Both the position numbers and the translations under genes were made by a program. Shown in pieces: positions 54,586-63,754 of a stretch of DNA of 64,000 nucleotides. Numbering within the stretch: the first letter of the stretch is position 1; the number at the start of each line of letters is the position of its first letter. The stretch is from Myxococcales bacterium (GTDB taxonomy: Bacteria; Myxococcota_A; Polyangia; Palsa-1104; JAEUJZ01): NCBI GenBank assembly GCA_016794505.1, contig JAEUJZ010000049.1, forward strand, positions 312,136 through 376,135. Direction: 5' to 3'. The notes below the pieces were generated by a model. It ran no database searches. It was not told where the DNA came from and worked only from the letters and a program-made list of their open reading frames with translations.

Positions 54586-57130
54586 AGTCGAGTAGGTTGG
54601 CAAAGAGTCGGAAGGCGCCAGGGATTCCCGCGGGAAGCTGACGAAAGAAGGCCAAGCCGGTGTAGACGAAGAATCCCTTGCCGTGCCGGGCGATGAGCAC
54701 GCTTCCTTTTTTCGCGGACTCACCGGGATCATTCAAGGAAAAAGGAGTCTCGTAGCGTTCATCCCATGAGCCTGCAAAGTAGAGGCCGCGTTCCTGCACC
54801 CAGCCGGCTAGATCTGCTTCCTGCAAGCGGTTGGGCTTTTGCCACAGCGGATGCTTGGGGTCGATGCTCATGGCCGCGTTTTCGTCGGTAACGCGGTCGT
54901 GCGAGATCTGAAAAGGATAGGGCCCCATGGGCGCGCTGAGCTTGGCCAGCCAGTTGTTGGTGTTGTACTGCGCGAGCAACATTCCACCCGCCGCCACATA
55001 GTCCATCAGGCGCTGGTGGTTCGCAGCCAGGCGTGGATGGGTGTTGTAGGCGCGGACTCCCACCACGACCGCGGAATAGCGCGTCGGCGTTAGGTCCTGT
55101 TTCTCAAGCGCTTCACTGTTCAGAACGGTGACGTCGTACCCAACTTGGCGCAGCGCGGCGGCCACATCGTCCCCAGCCCCTGGGATGTAACCAATGCGCG
55201 TGCGCGTCTTTTTCACGTCAAGCCGCACGAGCTTTACATCCGCGCTGGGAAACAGGGTTTGGATAGGAATATGGGGATAGTCGATGTGCTGGATGCCCAG
55301 TGAGGAACGCAGCCCCGCAATGTCCGAAACGACGCGCAGCGTACTCGTCTGAGTCTGTGGCGATGCCGGCCCTCGCAGTGAAAAAAGGAATTCCTTTTCC
55401 ATTCCTTTTTTGTCCAAAGAGAGCGTGTGCTGGCTGGGCTGCGCGGTATAGCCGGTGGGAAGCTCAAGCTGCAGCGTCCCCTGGACACGCTCGCTGCTGG
55501 AGGTCACGCGCACCCGCAAAAGTCGCGGCTGCGCATCGGTGAACAGCAGCACCTGTGAGTCGACCTGGACAAGGACGGATGGTGTGATCTCGATGCTGCG
55601 GTGGCGTTCGCCAGCGATGGGATCGGTCCACTTGTACAGCACCGGCCGTTGCACGATCAGCGGATCATGGTTGGGGCCGATGGCAAAGACGAGCTCGGTC
55701 GTAAAGGGCGCTGGACTCTCGGGCAGGCCGATGAGCGCTGGATCCGGCACGGGGTACAGCCCAGGCTGGGGCGGCTCGCGCAGCCAGTATGGCGCCGAGA
55801 CCGGTGTGCTGACGGGAACTGTCAGGGTCTGCTCGATCTCGACGGGGCGACCGGCCACAAGCTCGGACTCGATGCGCTGCGGCGCGGTGTTCGGCAGGTG
55901 GACTTCTTTGAGTTGGAGTGGTAGGGGGCTGCGGTTCTGCGCGGCGATGCGCACGCGCAAGCTGCCACCTTGAGCGACGGCGTACTCGCTGGCACTGGCT
56001 TCGACAAAGAGACCGGCGCAGGCGATCAGAAGCTCGTTGATCTCGGCGAGCTTGGGCAGCTTCCATGGGTTTTCAGGAAGCTGGCTAAGCTCGCTGCGGA
56101 TCTGCAGCAAGATCGGCACGCTGGCTTCGGGAGCGCGTGGATGAAACGACTTCTGCGCTTGATCCAGAAGCTGCCGCAAGCGCGTCGTTCCTGGCACGCG
56201 CGCCCAGGTGAAGTCCAGGCCGTTTAGGGGACCTCCTTTGCTGGGGGTGGCCCATTTCTCGACGGAAAGCGGCTGAAAATACTCAAACGTCTGACCGCGA
56301 GTCGGGGCAGCGCCGAAACCTTGGCTTTTGTGCATGCTGCGGCTCTCGGCAGCGATCTCGCCGTAGGAAGCTCCGCGCAGGGGGTCATAGCCGCCGATGT
56401 CAAGCCGAGGCAGTGTGGCGAGATCGTCGGCAGGGCGACCGGCCCAGACCGAGCGGTTCCAGTAGATGCGCTGGGTCTTCCACGTGCCGATTCGGCGGAC
56501 CTGCTCGGGGGCGAAGCTCGGATCGGCGGCAGCTGCGAAGGCCTCTTGCGCCAAGAGGGCCGACGCCGTGTGGTGACCATGCGTGTCGCTGGGCTGCGGC
56601 GAGAAGCGGGTCAAGATCACATCGGGACGAAAGCGACGAATGGCCCACACGACATCGGCCAGGACCTGTTCGCGATCCCAGATGTGCAGCGTCTCGGTCG
56701 GCGTCTTGGAATAGCCAAAGTCGCGAGCGCGTGTGAACCACTGCTCGGCTCCGTCGATGCGGCGGGCTGCCAAGAGCTCTTGCGTGCGAATCAAGCCAAG
56801 AAGCGGACCCTGTTCAGGCCCAATCAAGTTTTGGCCGCCGTCGCCGCGCGTCAGGGAAAGGTACGCCGCCCGCAGGTGGCACTCGCCGACCAGATAGCTC
56901 AGCATGCGGGTGTTCTCGTCGTCGGGATGGGCTGCGATATACAGCACGTTGCCCACGACGGCGAGGCGCTCGATGGCGCGCAGCAGGGCCCCGGCCGAAG
57001 GCTGCTTTTCGGGCTGATTGCTCGGTGGCGGCAGCGTGGGGTGCGGGCCAGCGTGTGCATCGCGGACGAGCAGAGAAGACACCAGCGCGACTCCTAAGAG
57101 CAGGGGCGGGACAGGGGGACGAAGCGACAT
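54572..57130 (-). CDS. PIG-L family deacetylase with large C-terminal extension
   Basis: This 852-residue exported protein has a signal (PPLLLGVALVSSLLVRDAHA). Residues of about 50-270 form a LmbE/PIG-L N-acetylglucosaminyl deacetylase domain: A-A-H-P-D-D-E-N-T-R (zinc His and catalytic Asp), R-F-S-P and H-G-H-H-T-A (zinc His). The remaining 550 residues are beta-rich with later T-R-I-G-Y-I-P-G-A-G-D-D and A-V-V-V-G-V-R-A-Y-N-T-H, a ThuA-like or glutamine-amidotransferase-like fold. ATG 57130 follows GAGG. It is upstream of, and overlaps, the micro-protein gene. Confidence 0.85.
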   Translation of the reverse strand: MSLRPPVPPLLLGVALVSSLLVRDAHAGPHPTLPPPSNQPEKQPSAGALLRAIERLAVVGNVLYIAAHPDDENTRMLSYLVGECHLRAAYLSLTRGDGGQNLIGPEQGPLLGLIRTQELLAARRIDGAEQWFTRARDFGYSKTPTETLHIWDREQVLADVVWAIRRFRPDVILTRFSPQPSDTHGHHTASALLAQEAFAAAADPSFAPEQVRRIGTWKTQRIYWNRSVWAGRPADDLATLPRLDIGGYDPLRGASYGEIAAESRSMHKSQGFGAAPTRGQTFEYFQPLSVEKWATPSKGGPLNGLDFTWARVPGTTRLRQLLDQAQKSFHPRAPEASVPILLQIRSELSQLPENPWKLPKLAEINELLIACAGLFVEASASEYAVAQGGSLRVRIAAQNRSPLPLQLKEVHLPNTAPQRIESELVAGRPVEIEQTLTVPVSTPVSAPYWLREPPQPGLYPVPDPALIGLPESPAPFTTELVFAIGPNHDPLIVQRPVLYKWTDPIAGERHRSIEITPSVLVQVDSQVLLFTDAQPRLLRVRVTSSSERVQGTLQLELPTGYTAQPSQHTLSLDKKGMEKEFLFSLRGPASPQTQTSTLRVVSDIAGLRSSLGIQHIDYPHIPIQTLFPSADVKLVRLDVKKTRTRIGYIPGAGDDVAAALRQVGYDVTVLNSEALEKQDLTPTRYSAVVVGVRAYNTHPRLAANHQRLMDYVAAGGMLLAQYNTNNWLAKLSAPMGPYPFQISHDRVTDENAAMSIDPKHPLWQKPNRLQEADLAGWVQERGLYFAGSWDERYETPFSLNDPGESAKKGSVLIARHGKGFFVYTGLAFFRQLPAGIPGAFRLFANLLDYGSR

Positions 57131-57286
57131 CACGGGAACCTCAAGCTGCGCAACATGCGCGGCCAGTCTATCCCGTGGGGCAGCGGTCCTCCCACTGTGC
57201 CGATGCAATCGGCGTTTTTCGGCGTGGCGCGGCGCGGTCGCGTGGGCTTGCAGGTGTCCACGGGCACGCGCGAAGGTCGGGGTCTG

Positions 57287-58651
57287 TTACAGAAGATCCC
57301 GTCGCTGAAACGACTTTCGCATGCGGACCAGCGCTTGGTCTTGGATCTGTCGGATGCGCTCGCGCGACAGGCCATACTTCTGGCCGATCTCTTTCAGCGT
57401 CAGCTCTTGTTCGGTCTCGCAGTCGATGCCAAAGCGCAGGCGCAGCACAGCGGCCTCCAGCGGGGAAAGCTCGTCGAGAAGCAGCTGCAGTTCATGTCGC
57501 ATCGCTTCGCCGATCAGGCGCTCGTTGGCGCTGAGCATCGGCTCGTCATCGTGCAGAAAGTCGCCCATCGTTCGGGCATCGCCCTCGAAGACTTCGTGAT
57601 CCAGCGACAGCGGATCGTCGAGCATGTTGCTCTCTAACAGATCCAGCTTGTCCTCGCTGAGCTTGGCAGCGGCCGCCAGCTCTTGCCGCGTCGGGGCTCG
57701 GCCGAGCTCGCGCTGCAGGCGGGCACGAGCCCGGTGCGCGCTCTGCAGCTCGCTCAACATGCCCACGGGCAGCCGAATGACGCGCCCTTTGTCAGCCAGC
57801 CCGCGCGCCACCGAGTGGCGAATCCACCAGGTCGCATAGGTCGAAAAGCGGAAGCCGCGACGATAATCAAAGCGCTCGACGGCTTTGATCAGGCCCATGT
57901 TGCCTTCTTGGATGATGTCGGGAAGCGGCAGGGGGCTTTTGCTAAAGCGGCGGGCGATGCTGACCACCAAGCGCAGGTTGGCTTTGACGAAGTCATCCTT
58001 GGCGTGACGGATCAGCTGCGAGATGACGTTCAGCCCTTGCTCATAGACCTGCCATTCTTTTTCAAACGGGGCGATGGCCAAGAGCGCACTAGTCCGCGTT
58101 GTCGACAGACTTGGCGAGGATCGCGACCTGCGGCCACGAGTCGGAGGGGGCTGCAAGAGCTTGGCCAGATCGCGCAGCTCATCAAAGACGGCTTTGATGT
58201 ATAAGCGGTCTTGATCCTGCTGTCGCAGCTTCACGGCCGTCGGGTTGGCTCGCTCGGCGAGCTCGCGACTGGTGTGCTTGCTTTCATGCAGGATGGCGGC
58301 CGAAAGATCGCGCAGCTGCGTGGCCTCGGCGGGCGGCTGCCCCATCTGCTGCGTCAAGAAGTCGAGCCAGAAGTCGACCAGCGGCGCAAACGACAGGATG
58401 TGTACCCACTGCACTTCTTCCATGATGCCGATACGTCGCGCGAGCTCGTACTCAGCAGCGGGCGAGAGCAGCGAGAGGTGATTGAGGTCTTTGTAGTAGC
58501 GCGGCAAGAAGTCCTGCTCGGGATTGCTGAGGCGGGCCTTCTTTCCCCGTCCCCCGTCTGGGATGGAGCCTGCTTCGACCGCGCTAGCCTCGGTTCGTTT
58601 GGGGCGATCGGCGCGTGGTTTGCGTGGGGGCTTGCCATTGCTGCTAACCAT
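57287..58651 (-). CDS. RNA polymerase sigma factor of the sigma-70 family
   Basis: This 454-residue sigma factor has region 1.2 (Y-Y-K-D-L-N-H-L-S-L-L-S-P), region 2 (F-V-K-A-N-L-R-L-V-V-S-I-A-R-R-F and D-I-I-Q-E-G-N-M-G-L-I-K-A-V; the -10 binding F-R-F-S-T-Y-A-T-W-W-I-R), region 3 and region 4 (L-T-L-K-E-I-G-Q-K-Y-G-L-S-R-E-R-I-R-Q-I). Between 1.2 and 2 is a long, low-complexity spacer. It is the RpoD/RpoS/RpoH type, not ECF. ATG 58651 follows GGAG and overlaps the rhomboid stop by 8 bases. Confidence 0.92.
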   Translation of the reverse strand: MVSSNGKPPRKPRADRPKRTEASAVEAGSIPDGGRGKKARLSNPEQDFLPRYYKDLNHLSLLSPAAEYELARRIGIMEEVQWVHILSFAPLVDFWLDFLTQQMGQPPAEATQLRDLSAAILHESKHTSRELAERANPTAVKLRQQDQDRLYIKAVFDELRDLAKLLQPPPTRGRRSRSSPSLSTTRTSALLAIAPFEKEWQVYEQGLNVISQLIRHAKDDFVKANLRLVVSIARRFSKSPLPLPDIIQEGNMGLIKAVERFDYRRGFRFSTYATWWIRHSVARGLADKGRVIRLPVGMLSELQSAHRARARLQRELGRAPTRQELAAAAKLSEDKLDLLESNMLDDPLSLDHEVFEGDARTMGDFLHDDEPMLSANERLIGEAMRHELQLLLDELSPLEAAVLRLRFGIDCETEQELTLKEIGQKYGLSRERIRQIQDQALVRMRKSFQRRDLL

Positions 58652-59981
58652 GTGGCTTCTCCAGGGCTGCCGGGCGAAGCGGACTCTCGACACGCAGCGT
58701 GCCAAGCAGTGCGGCGAGGTTGATGGCCAGGTTCTGCGGCAGGCTGCGGTGCTCTCGCAGCTCGACGACGATTTGGTGACGGTGGGCGACCATATCGATA
58801 CGTGTCAGGCGTCGCCCGTCGGGAAGTCGCAAGAACTGCTGCAGCGCTGGCCAGCCGTCGATGTCTAGCTGCTTTGGCTCGGCCGACCTCTCGGCACCGC
58901 GCTCTAGCGCGACCGAGCGGTAGTGCGAGGCGTTGTCTTCGAAGATCGCGAGCTGTTCCTCGCGGCTGGCCCCGACGGAGGGCATCGGCTGCACGACCAT
59001 GGCAAGCTCCATCAGGCGCTCTAGTGGATCGCCGGCACTTACGTCGGTTGCGCCGTCGCTGCGCCGCTGGCTGCGTGGGGGACCAAGGACCGTCGGTAGC
59101 TCGATGCTGAGACCGCTGTCGCCCAACGAGGTTCGCACGAAGGCAAGGGGCGAACGCAGCAGCCAAGGCTGCCCATGGAAAATCGCGGTCCCGAGCGAGG
59201 CCATCAGACTGAGGCCCGCGATGGCAGCGCCCAGCGCCGGCAGCAAGCGGGCATACGGGCGGCCATCTTCGCGGGGCCATATCGTCGGTGTGATCACGCC
59301 GAGCCCGACGATCAGCAGGCCGGCGAGTGCGCCCCCCAAGTGCGCCAAGTAGTCAATTCCAGGGCGCAGCGAGACCAGCAGATTGAGGCCCAAGTTGATG
59401 ACGGCGTTTCGCTTGAGATCGGCGACGAGGCGGGCCGGAAGCTGGCCGCGCGGACGAAAGCCAAGCACGGCCGTGGCACTCAGCAAACCGAACAAGGCGC
59501 CGGAGGCTCCAACGCTTAGGCTGTGCCCCGACAGCTTTGCGAACAGTGTTCCAAACAGGCAGCCGAACAGGCCCGATACGACGTACAGCACCAAGAAGCG
59601 GGCGCTGCCAAACAGGCGCTCTAGAAACAGGCCGAGTGAGACGAGCACGAAGCTATTCATCAGGAAATGGGGCCAGCCGCTGTGCAAGAACATCGGGGCC
59701 AGCAAGCGCCACCACTCGCCGGACAGAATGCGCGCCGGAACCTCGGCGCCCATGCGAATCAGCGTCGCGTCCGAGCTAGAGCCGCCATAGTACTGCTCAA
59801 GGCCGAAGGTGCCGACGATGAGAGCCAGAAGTCCCCATGTGACCACTGGCCGTCGTCGCTGCAGACGAGAATCAAAGGTGATGGCCTGCGCTTGCTCCTC
59901 GTCCGGCGACGGCGAGGAAGCGATGGGGTCTGCCCTTGGAACGGTCCCCGCTGGTACGCCCTCTTGTGAGATGAGGACCAT
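58644..59981 (-). CDS. Rhomboid-family intramembrane serine protease
   Basis: This 445-residue protein has six or more helices between about 47 and 240. The catalytic Ser lies in G-A-S-G-A-L-F-G and the His in A-H-L-G-G. H-S-G-W-P-H-F-L-M-N-S is the conserved second-helix region. A long C-terminal extension (about 180 residues) is soluble and lacks known motifs. It should cut single-span membrane proteins. The stop overlaps the sigma factor start, so they are likely coupled, which suggests that the protease may help release a signal upstream of the sigma factor (inference). Confidence 0.9.
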   Translation of the reverse strand: MVLISQEGVPAGTVPRADPIASSPSPDEEQAQAITFDSRLQRRRPVVTWGLLALIVGTFGLEQYYGGSSSDATLIRMGAEVPARILSGEWWRLLAPMFLHSGWPHFLMNSFVLVSLGLFLERLFGSARFLVLYVVSGLFGCLFGTLFAKLSGHSLSVGASGALFGLLSATAVLGFRPRGQLPARLVADLKRNAVINLGLNLLVSLRPGIDYLAHLGGALAGLLIVGLGVITPTIWPREDGRPYARLLPALGAAIAGLSLMASLGTAIFHGQPWLLRSPLAFVRTSLGDSGLSIELPTVLGPPRSQRRSDGATDVSAGDPLERLMELAMVVQPMPSVGASREEQLAIFEDNASHYRSVALERGAERSAEPKQLDIDGWPALQQFLRLPDGRRLTRIDMVAHRHQIVVELREHRSLPQNLAINLAALLGTLRVESPLRPAALEKPHG

Positions 59982-60011
59982 GGCCCACTATACTGCAGGC
60001 AGGCAACGAGC

Positions 60012-60803
60012 ATGAAGAGCACAGACCGACTGACTGCGCAGCCCGCCAAGCTTTTGACGGATGCCCTGGGACCCGCACGTGGATGGCCAGGCAAGCTGAT
60101 GCGTTTTGCGTCGCTGCTGGCTGCCTATGGCCGGTGGCATGAGATCGAGCGCCGCATGGCTCGCCTGCGGGCCTGTGGTGTGATCGAGGACATTCCCACA
60201 CGCATTCAGCTCGCCGTAGGGGCGGTGGACATGCTGCGATTTTGGATCTCGCCTGCCGCCGCCGACTACTACCGCAGCCAGGGGATCAGCTACACGTTCC
60301 ACCAAATGCTGCGCTTTCTCGACGAGCCAGCCTCGCTGGCCGACCCGATTGGCTTGATGAGCACAGCCGACGGCATCATCGGTCACCTGATGCAGGTGGT
60401 GCATGCGAACCCGCTTTACGATGTCCAGCTTCTGCAGATGTTCGAGGATGGCGTCGACGAGCTGGAAGGACAGCTTGTGGCGATGTGCGAAGGTCGGCAT
60501 CCCAGACAGCGCTCGATTGGCGCCATCGTCGAGGAAGCCGACTACCATGAGCGGCTTCTAAAGTGGCTGCGGGCGTACCGACGCGATCCGGGGTTGCGTC
60601 CACCGCTGCGCAGCAACATTCAAGCACGGGCGGACTATCAGCGACTTGAGACGGTCTTTGGGGCGATGACGACGACGTTCCACTATTTCTGTCAGCTGCC
60701 CACAGAGCTGCCCCAGGCGCTGTTTCACTTGCGGCGCACGAAGTCGTTTCCGTGGGAGCTTGTCGCGAGCGCGACGGGCGAGGGCGCTACTGCTGAACCA
60801 TGA
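60012..60803 (+). CDS. Conserved hypothetical protein
   Basis: This 263-residue protein is mostly helical and has no signal peptide. Features are W-I-S-P-A-A-A-D-Y-Y-R-S-Q-G, D-P-I-G-L-M-S and H-L-M-Q-V-V-H, D-E-L-E-G-Q-L, and A-I-V-E-E-A-D-Y-H-E-R. I believe related proteins exist in myxobacteria but cannot name a family. It is divergent from the rhomboid gene and its last 17 bases overlap the convergent lipoprotein gene. Confidence 0.75.
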   Translation: MKSTDRLTAQPAKLLTDALGPARGWPGKLMRFASLLAAYGRWHEIERRMARLRACGVIEDIPTRIQLAVGAVDMLRFWISPAAADYYRSQGISYTFHQMLRFLDEPASLADPIGLMSTADGIIGHLMQVVHANPLYDVQLLQMFEDGVDELEGQLVAMCEGRHPRQRSIGAIVEEADYHERLLKWLRAYRRDPGLRPPLRSNIQARADYQRLETVFGAMTTTFHYFCQLPTELPQALFHLRRTKSFPWELVASATGEGATAEP

Positions 60804-62010
60804 CGTCTGCGCTGCCGAGGCTATAGAAGATGCCGGGGTTGGTCTGATCGATGGTTCCGCCGAAGTACAGGCGCAGCGACTGGCCGCTCAGGTACAAGCT
60901 GGGTGAGACCGCGCCCTGCAGGCTGTAGCTCGTCGTGCCTTTGCCGATGAGCACATTGCCGCTCGCGACGGCATTGGTCCACGTCTTGCCGTCCTTGCTG
61001 GTGGCGATGCCGATGGTGCCGCTGGTCAGGCCTCGGCGAAGCAGAACGCGGTTGCGCTGAACGGGCGTGGGCAGCGCCGTATAGGCCATGGTGTACAGGC
61101 CGTTGGCAACGTAGATGCTAGGACCGGCCACGCCGCCTGCCTCTTCCGCGATGCCTTGGCGACCCGCGAGCACGACAGAGCCCGCGGGGAAAGTCTGCCC
61201 GCCGTCGGCGCTGACCGTGCGGAAAATCGCCGAGACGCAGCTTGTCCCCGCGCTGCAGTCAAGGCCTGCGTAGTACATGACGGTCTCGGAGCCATCGGTC
61301 ATGACCCAGGGATCGGTCACGCCAAACGCGTCGGGTCGCATGGTGGTGGGGCTCGATGTGTCCATGACTCCATCGAACGCTGGCACCGATAGAGCAGGGG
61401 CCGCCGTATGGTTTGACCAGACCCTGCCGTCTTGACTGGTCGCGACGCCAATCTGGTTCACATAGGTGGGCTTGCCGGGGGCGCCATTGGCCGCGTAGTA
61501 CAGCGTGAACTTGCTGCTGCCGACGTTCACTCGCACCATCGGAGCGGTCATGTCCCCGGTGTCCCATGTCGCAGCGCCGGACAAGAGGATCTGTTGCAAG
61601 GTGCTGGTGCTGTTCGGCGCGGCGCCAGTCTGCTTGTAGTAACCCACCGTCCAGCCCTCGGTGACATAGGGGCTCCCGGCGAAGAACAGGTACTGGTCGT
61701 TTTGGTCCGTTACGAAGTGCGGGTCACGCTTCCACTGTCGCCACAGCGGCATGCTGGCATCGGATTGGAAGTCGGCTGTGGCGGTCGTCCGGGCGCTGTA
61801 CTTGATAGGCTGCGCGTCCATGCCGCCATCGGTCTTGACGACGGTTCCCGAGTCGGAGTTCGAGTCGATGACGACGGGATCGGCGCAACCCGCGAGCGCA
61901 GCCAGGCTTGCAGCGATGGGAAGTGAGAGGCCGGCGAGCAGACGGGGGAATGCGGGCCGGCAACGGGAGCGGGCGGAGGCGGAGCTAGGGGATGTAGAAC
62001 GCTGACTCAT
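60787..62010 (-). CDS. Lipoprotein with beta-propeller glycosidase-like fold
   Basis: This protein of about 407 residues starts at ATG 62010, with GAGG 8 bases upstream; GTG 62019 is also possible. It has a signal and lipobox (S-L-A-A-L-A-G-C). A Ser/Asp/Thr linker follows, then repeated blade motifs: P-H-F-V-T-D-Q-N-D-Q-Y-L-F-F, I-G-V-A-T-S-Q-D-G-R-V-W, I-G-I-A-T-S-K-D-G-K-T-W. These S-x-D-G-x-x-W repeats match five-bladed glycosyl-hydrolase-type propellers (GH43/GH32/sialidase-like). Whether it has enzyme activity is unknown. Confidence 0.78.
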   Translation of the reverse strand: MSQRSTSPSSASARSRCRPAFPRLLAGLSLPIAASLAALAGCADPVVIDSNSDSGTVVKTDGGMDAQPIKYSARTTATADFQSDASMPLWRQWKRDPHFVTDQNDQYLFFAGSPYVTEGWTVGYYKQTGAAPNSTSTLQQILLSGAATWDTGDMTAPMVRVNVGSSKFTLYYAANGAPGKPTYVNQIGVATSQDGRVWSNHTAAPALSVPAFDGVMDTSSPTTMRPDAFGVTDPWVMTDGSETVMYYAGLDCSAGTSCVSAIFRTVSADGGQTFPAGSVVLAGRQGIAEEAGGVAGPSIYVANGLYTMAYTALPTPVQRNRVLLRRGLTSGTIGIATSKDGKTWTNAVASGNVLIGKGTTSYSLQGAVSPSLYLSGQSLRLYFGGTIDQTNPGIFYSLGSADVMVQQ

Positions 62011-62347
62011 GATAAGCACCTCTATGTGTCTTCGAAGAGCACGTTGCTAGATTTTTCTTAAGCACAACTCATTTGGTGCATTCGCCGCAACGGCAAACGA
62101 GGCGGGGTGGGGCCTACCGTGAACACTCGGAGGCCTACGGGACATCGTATGAACCGCGGCTCCTCCCCATCGTGCAGCGACCTGCTCTGTGTTCAAGCAT
62201 GGTGTTGTGCTGGCAGCCATCGTGGGCCTTGTTCCTCGCGCATGAAGCATGATACGACTAAACCAGGAAATTTCTTTGTGACTTCCTGCGATCTGCTTGC
62301 AAGGAACAATCGAGCGGTGAACCGTGGCAGACCGTCCTAGAACGCCT
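62011..62347. other. Divergent promoter region
   Basis: About 340 bases separate the lipoprotein and PP2C genes, which are transcribed away from each other. No gene, repeat or clear promoter boxes were recognised. The PP2C start has no visible ribosome-binding site. Confidence 0.45.
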
Positions 62348-63709
62348 ATGGAGATCAAATTCTTCGCGGCGACGGATATTGGGCGACAGCGCGATCACAA
62401 CGAGGACAACTACCTCATCGATCCCAAGCTTCATCTGTTTGTGGTTGCCGACGGTATGGGCGGGCACGCAGCGGGAGAAGTGGCGTCGCAGATCGCGGTG
62501 CATACCGTCTGTCGAGCGGTGCGGGACAACGCTGATGTGATCGAGCGACACCGCGAAGAGCCCGATTCGGCGCAAGCGCGGCAAGAAATCCTGGCCGTGC
62601 TTGAGCACGCCATGCAGTCCGCGACGGCTGAGATCTATCGACGGGCCCAAGATGACTCTGAGAAACGCGGCATGGGCACGACCTGCAGTGCGCTGTGCTT
62701 GGTTGGGTCGCGTGGCTTCATTGCGCACGTCGGAGACTCGCGCATCTATCTGGTTCGCCAGAGCCAAGTGCATCAGATCACCGAAGATCACTCGCTGCTG
62801 AACGAGCTTGTGCGACGCGGCAAGCTGAAGCGAGAAGAGATTGAGACGTCGCCGTATGCCAAGTACAAAAACGCCGTCACACGCGCGGTGGGTGCATACG
62901 AGACGGTCGAGGCAGATACGTTCGATTTTGAGATCCTGCCGGGTGACTCGTTTCTGATGTGCTCCGATGGCCTGCACGCTTACCTCAAAGACAACGACAT
63001 CCGCGATCTGCTGGCTGCCTCGGCTGGCGACGTCGCGGAGGCTCCCAAGCGGTTTGTGCAGCACGCGAACGCCGGGGGCGGGCACGACAACATCACCGCC
63101 ATCGTTGTACGGATCGAGTCGTCGGATCCGATGGTCTATACAGCCCGCGCGGCTGAGCTGGCGAACAAGGTCACGGTGCTAAAGGGCATGCCGCTGTTCA
63201 AGCACCTGGCCTACAAAGAGATCATCCGCGTGCTCAACTTGACGACGGTGATCGAGTTCGATCCGGGTGAGGACATCATCCAACAAGGGGAGACGGGCGA
63301 AGAGCTCTACGTCATCCTAAGTGGCCGGGTTCGTCTGCACTTGCGCGGCGCCTTCCTGACGGAGCTAAGCAAGGGCGCGCACTTTGGTGAGATGGCTCTG
63401 GTCGATCGCTCGCCGCGCTCGGCTTCTGCAACGGCCGTAGATCGCACGCGCGTGCTGTGTCTGCGACGAAGCGACTTCTTTAACATCTTGCGCGGGGATG
63501 CCCCCCTTGCGGTCAAGCTGCTGTGGTCGTTTACCCAGGTCTTGACCGAGAGACTGCGAAAGACGACGGCCGAGCTGTCGGCCAGTCGGGGCGAATTCAT
63601 CTCGGCCAGCGCCTCGACGGCAAGCCCCGAAGACTTGGCAACTGCGGCGTCTGCGGACACGCCAGAAGCGGAAGAGGGCGTTGTCAACTTCGAGCAGAAC
63701 ATGGGCTAG
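62348..63709 (+). CDS. PP2C protein phosphatase fused to a cyclic-nucleotide-binding domain
   Basis: This 453-residue protein starts at ATG 62348. Residues 1-250 form a PP2C Ser/Thr phosphatase: D-I-G-R-Q-R-D-H-N-E-D-N, L-F-V-V-A-D-G-M-G-G-H, G-T-T-C-S-A, H-V-G-D-S-R and G-G-H-D-N-I-T. All metal-binding Asp look intact. Residues of about 285-400 are a Crp-type cyclic nucleotide domain (F-D-P-G-E-D-I-I-Q-Q-G, G-E-M-A-L, R-S-A-S). It should oppose Ser/Thr kinases and be tuned by a cyclic nucleotide. The kinase at 3.3-5.0 kb is a possible, not proven, opposite. Confidence 0.92.
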   Translation: MEIKFFAATDIGRQRDHNEDNYLIDPKLHLFVVADGMGGHAAGEVASQIAVHTVCRAVRDNADVIERHREEPDSAQARQEILAVLEHAMQSATAEIYRRAQDDSEKRGMGTTCSALCLVGSRGFIAHVGDSRIYLVRQSQVHQITEDHSLLNELVRRGKLKREEIETSPYAKYKNAVTRAVGAYETVEADTFDFEILPGDSFLMCSDGLHAYLKDNDIRDLLAASAGDVAEAPKRFVQHANAGGGHDNITAIVVRIESSDPMVYTARAAELANKVTVLKGMPLFKHLAYKEIIRVLNLTTVIEFDPGEDIIQQGETGEELYVILSGRVRLHLRGAFLTELSKGAHFGEMALVDRSPRSASATAVDRTRVLCLRRSDFFNILRGDAPLAVKLLWSFTQVLTERLRKTTAELSASRGEFISASASTASPEDLATAASADTPEAEEGVVNFEQNMG

Positions 63710-63754
63710 TCCGCGTTCGGACGGCTCCTGTTCCACGCCGCGTTCGGGGTGCTT

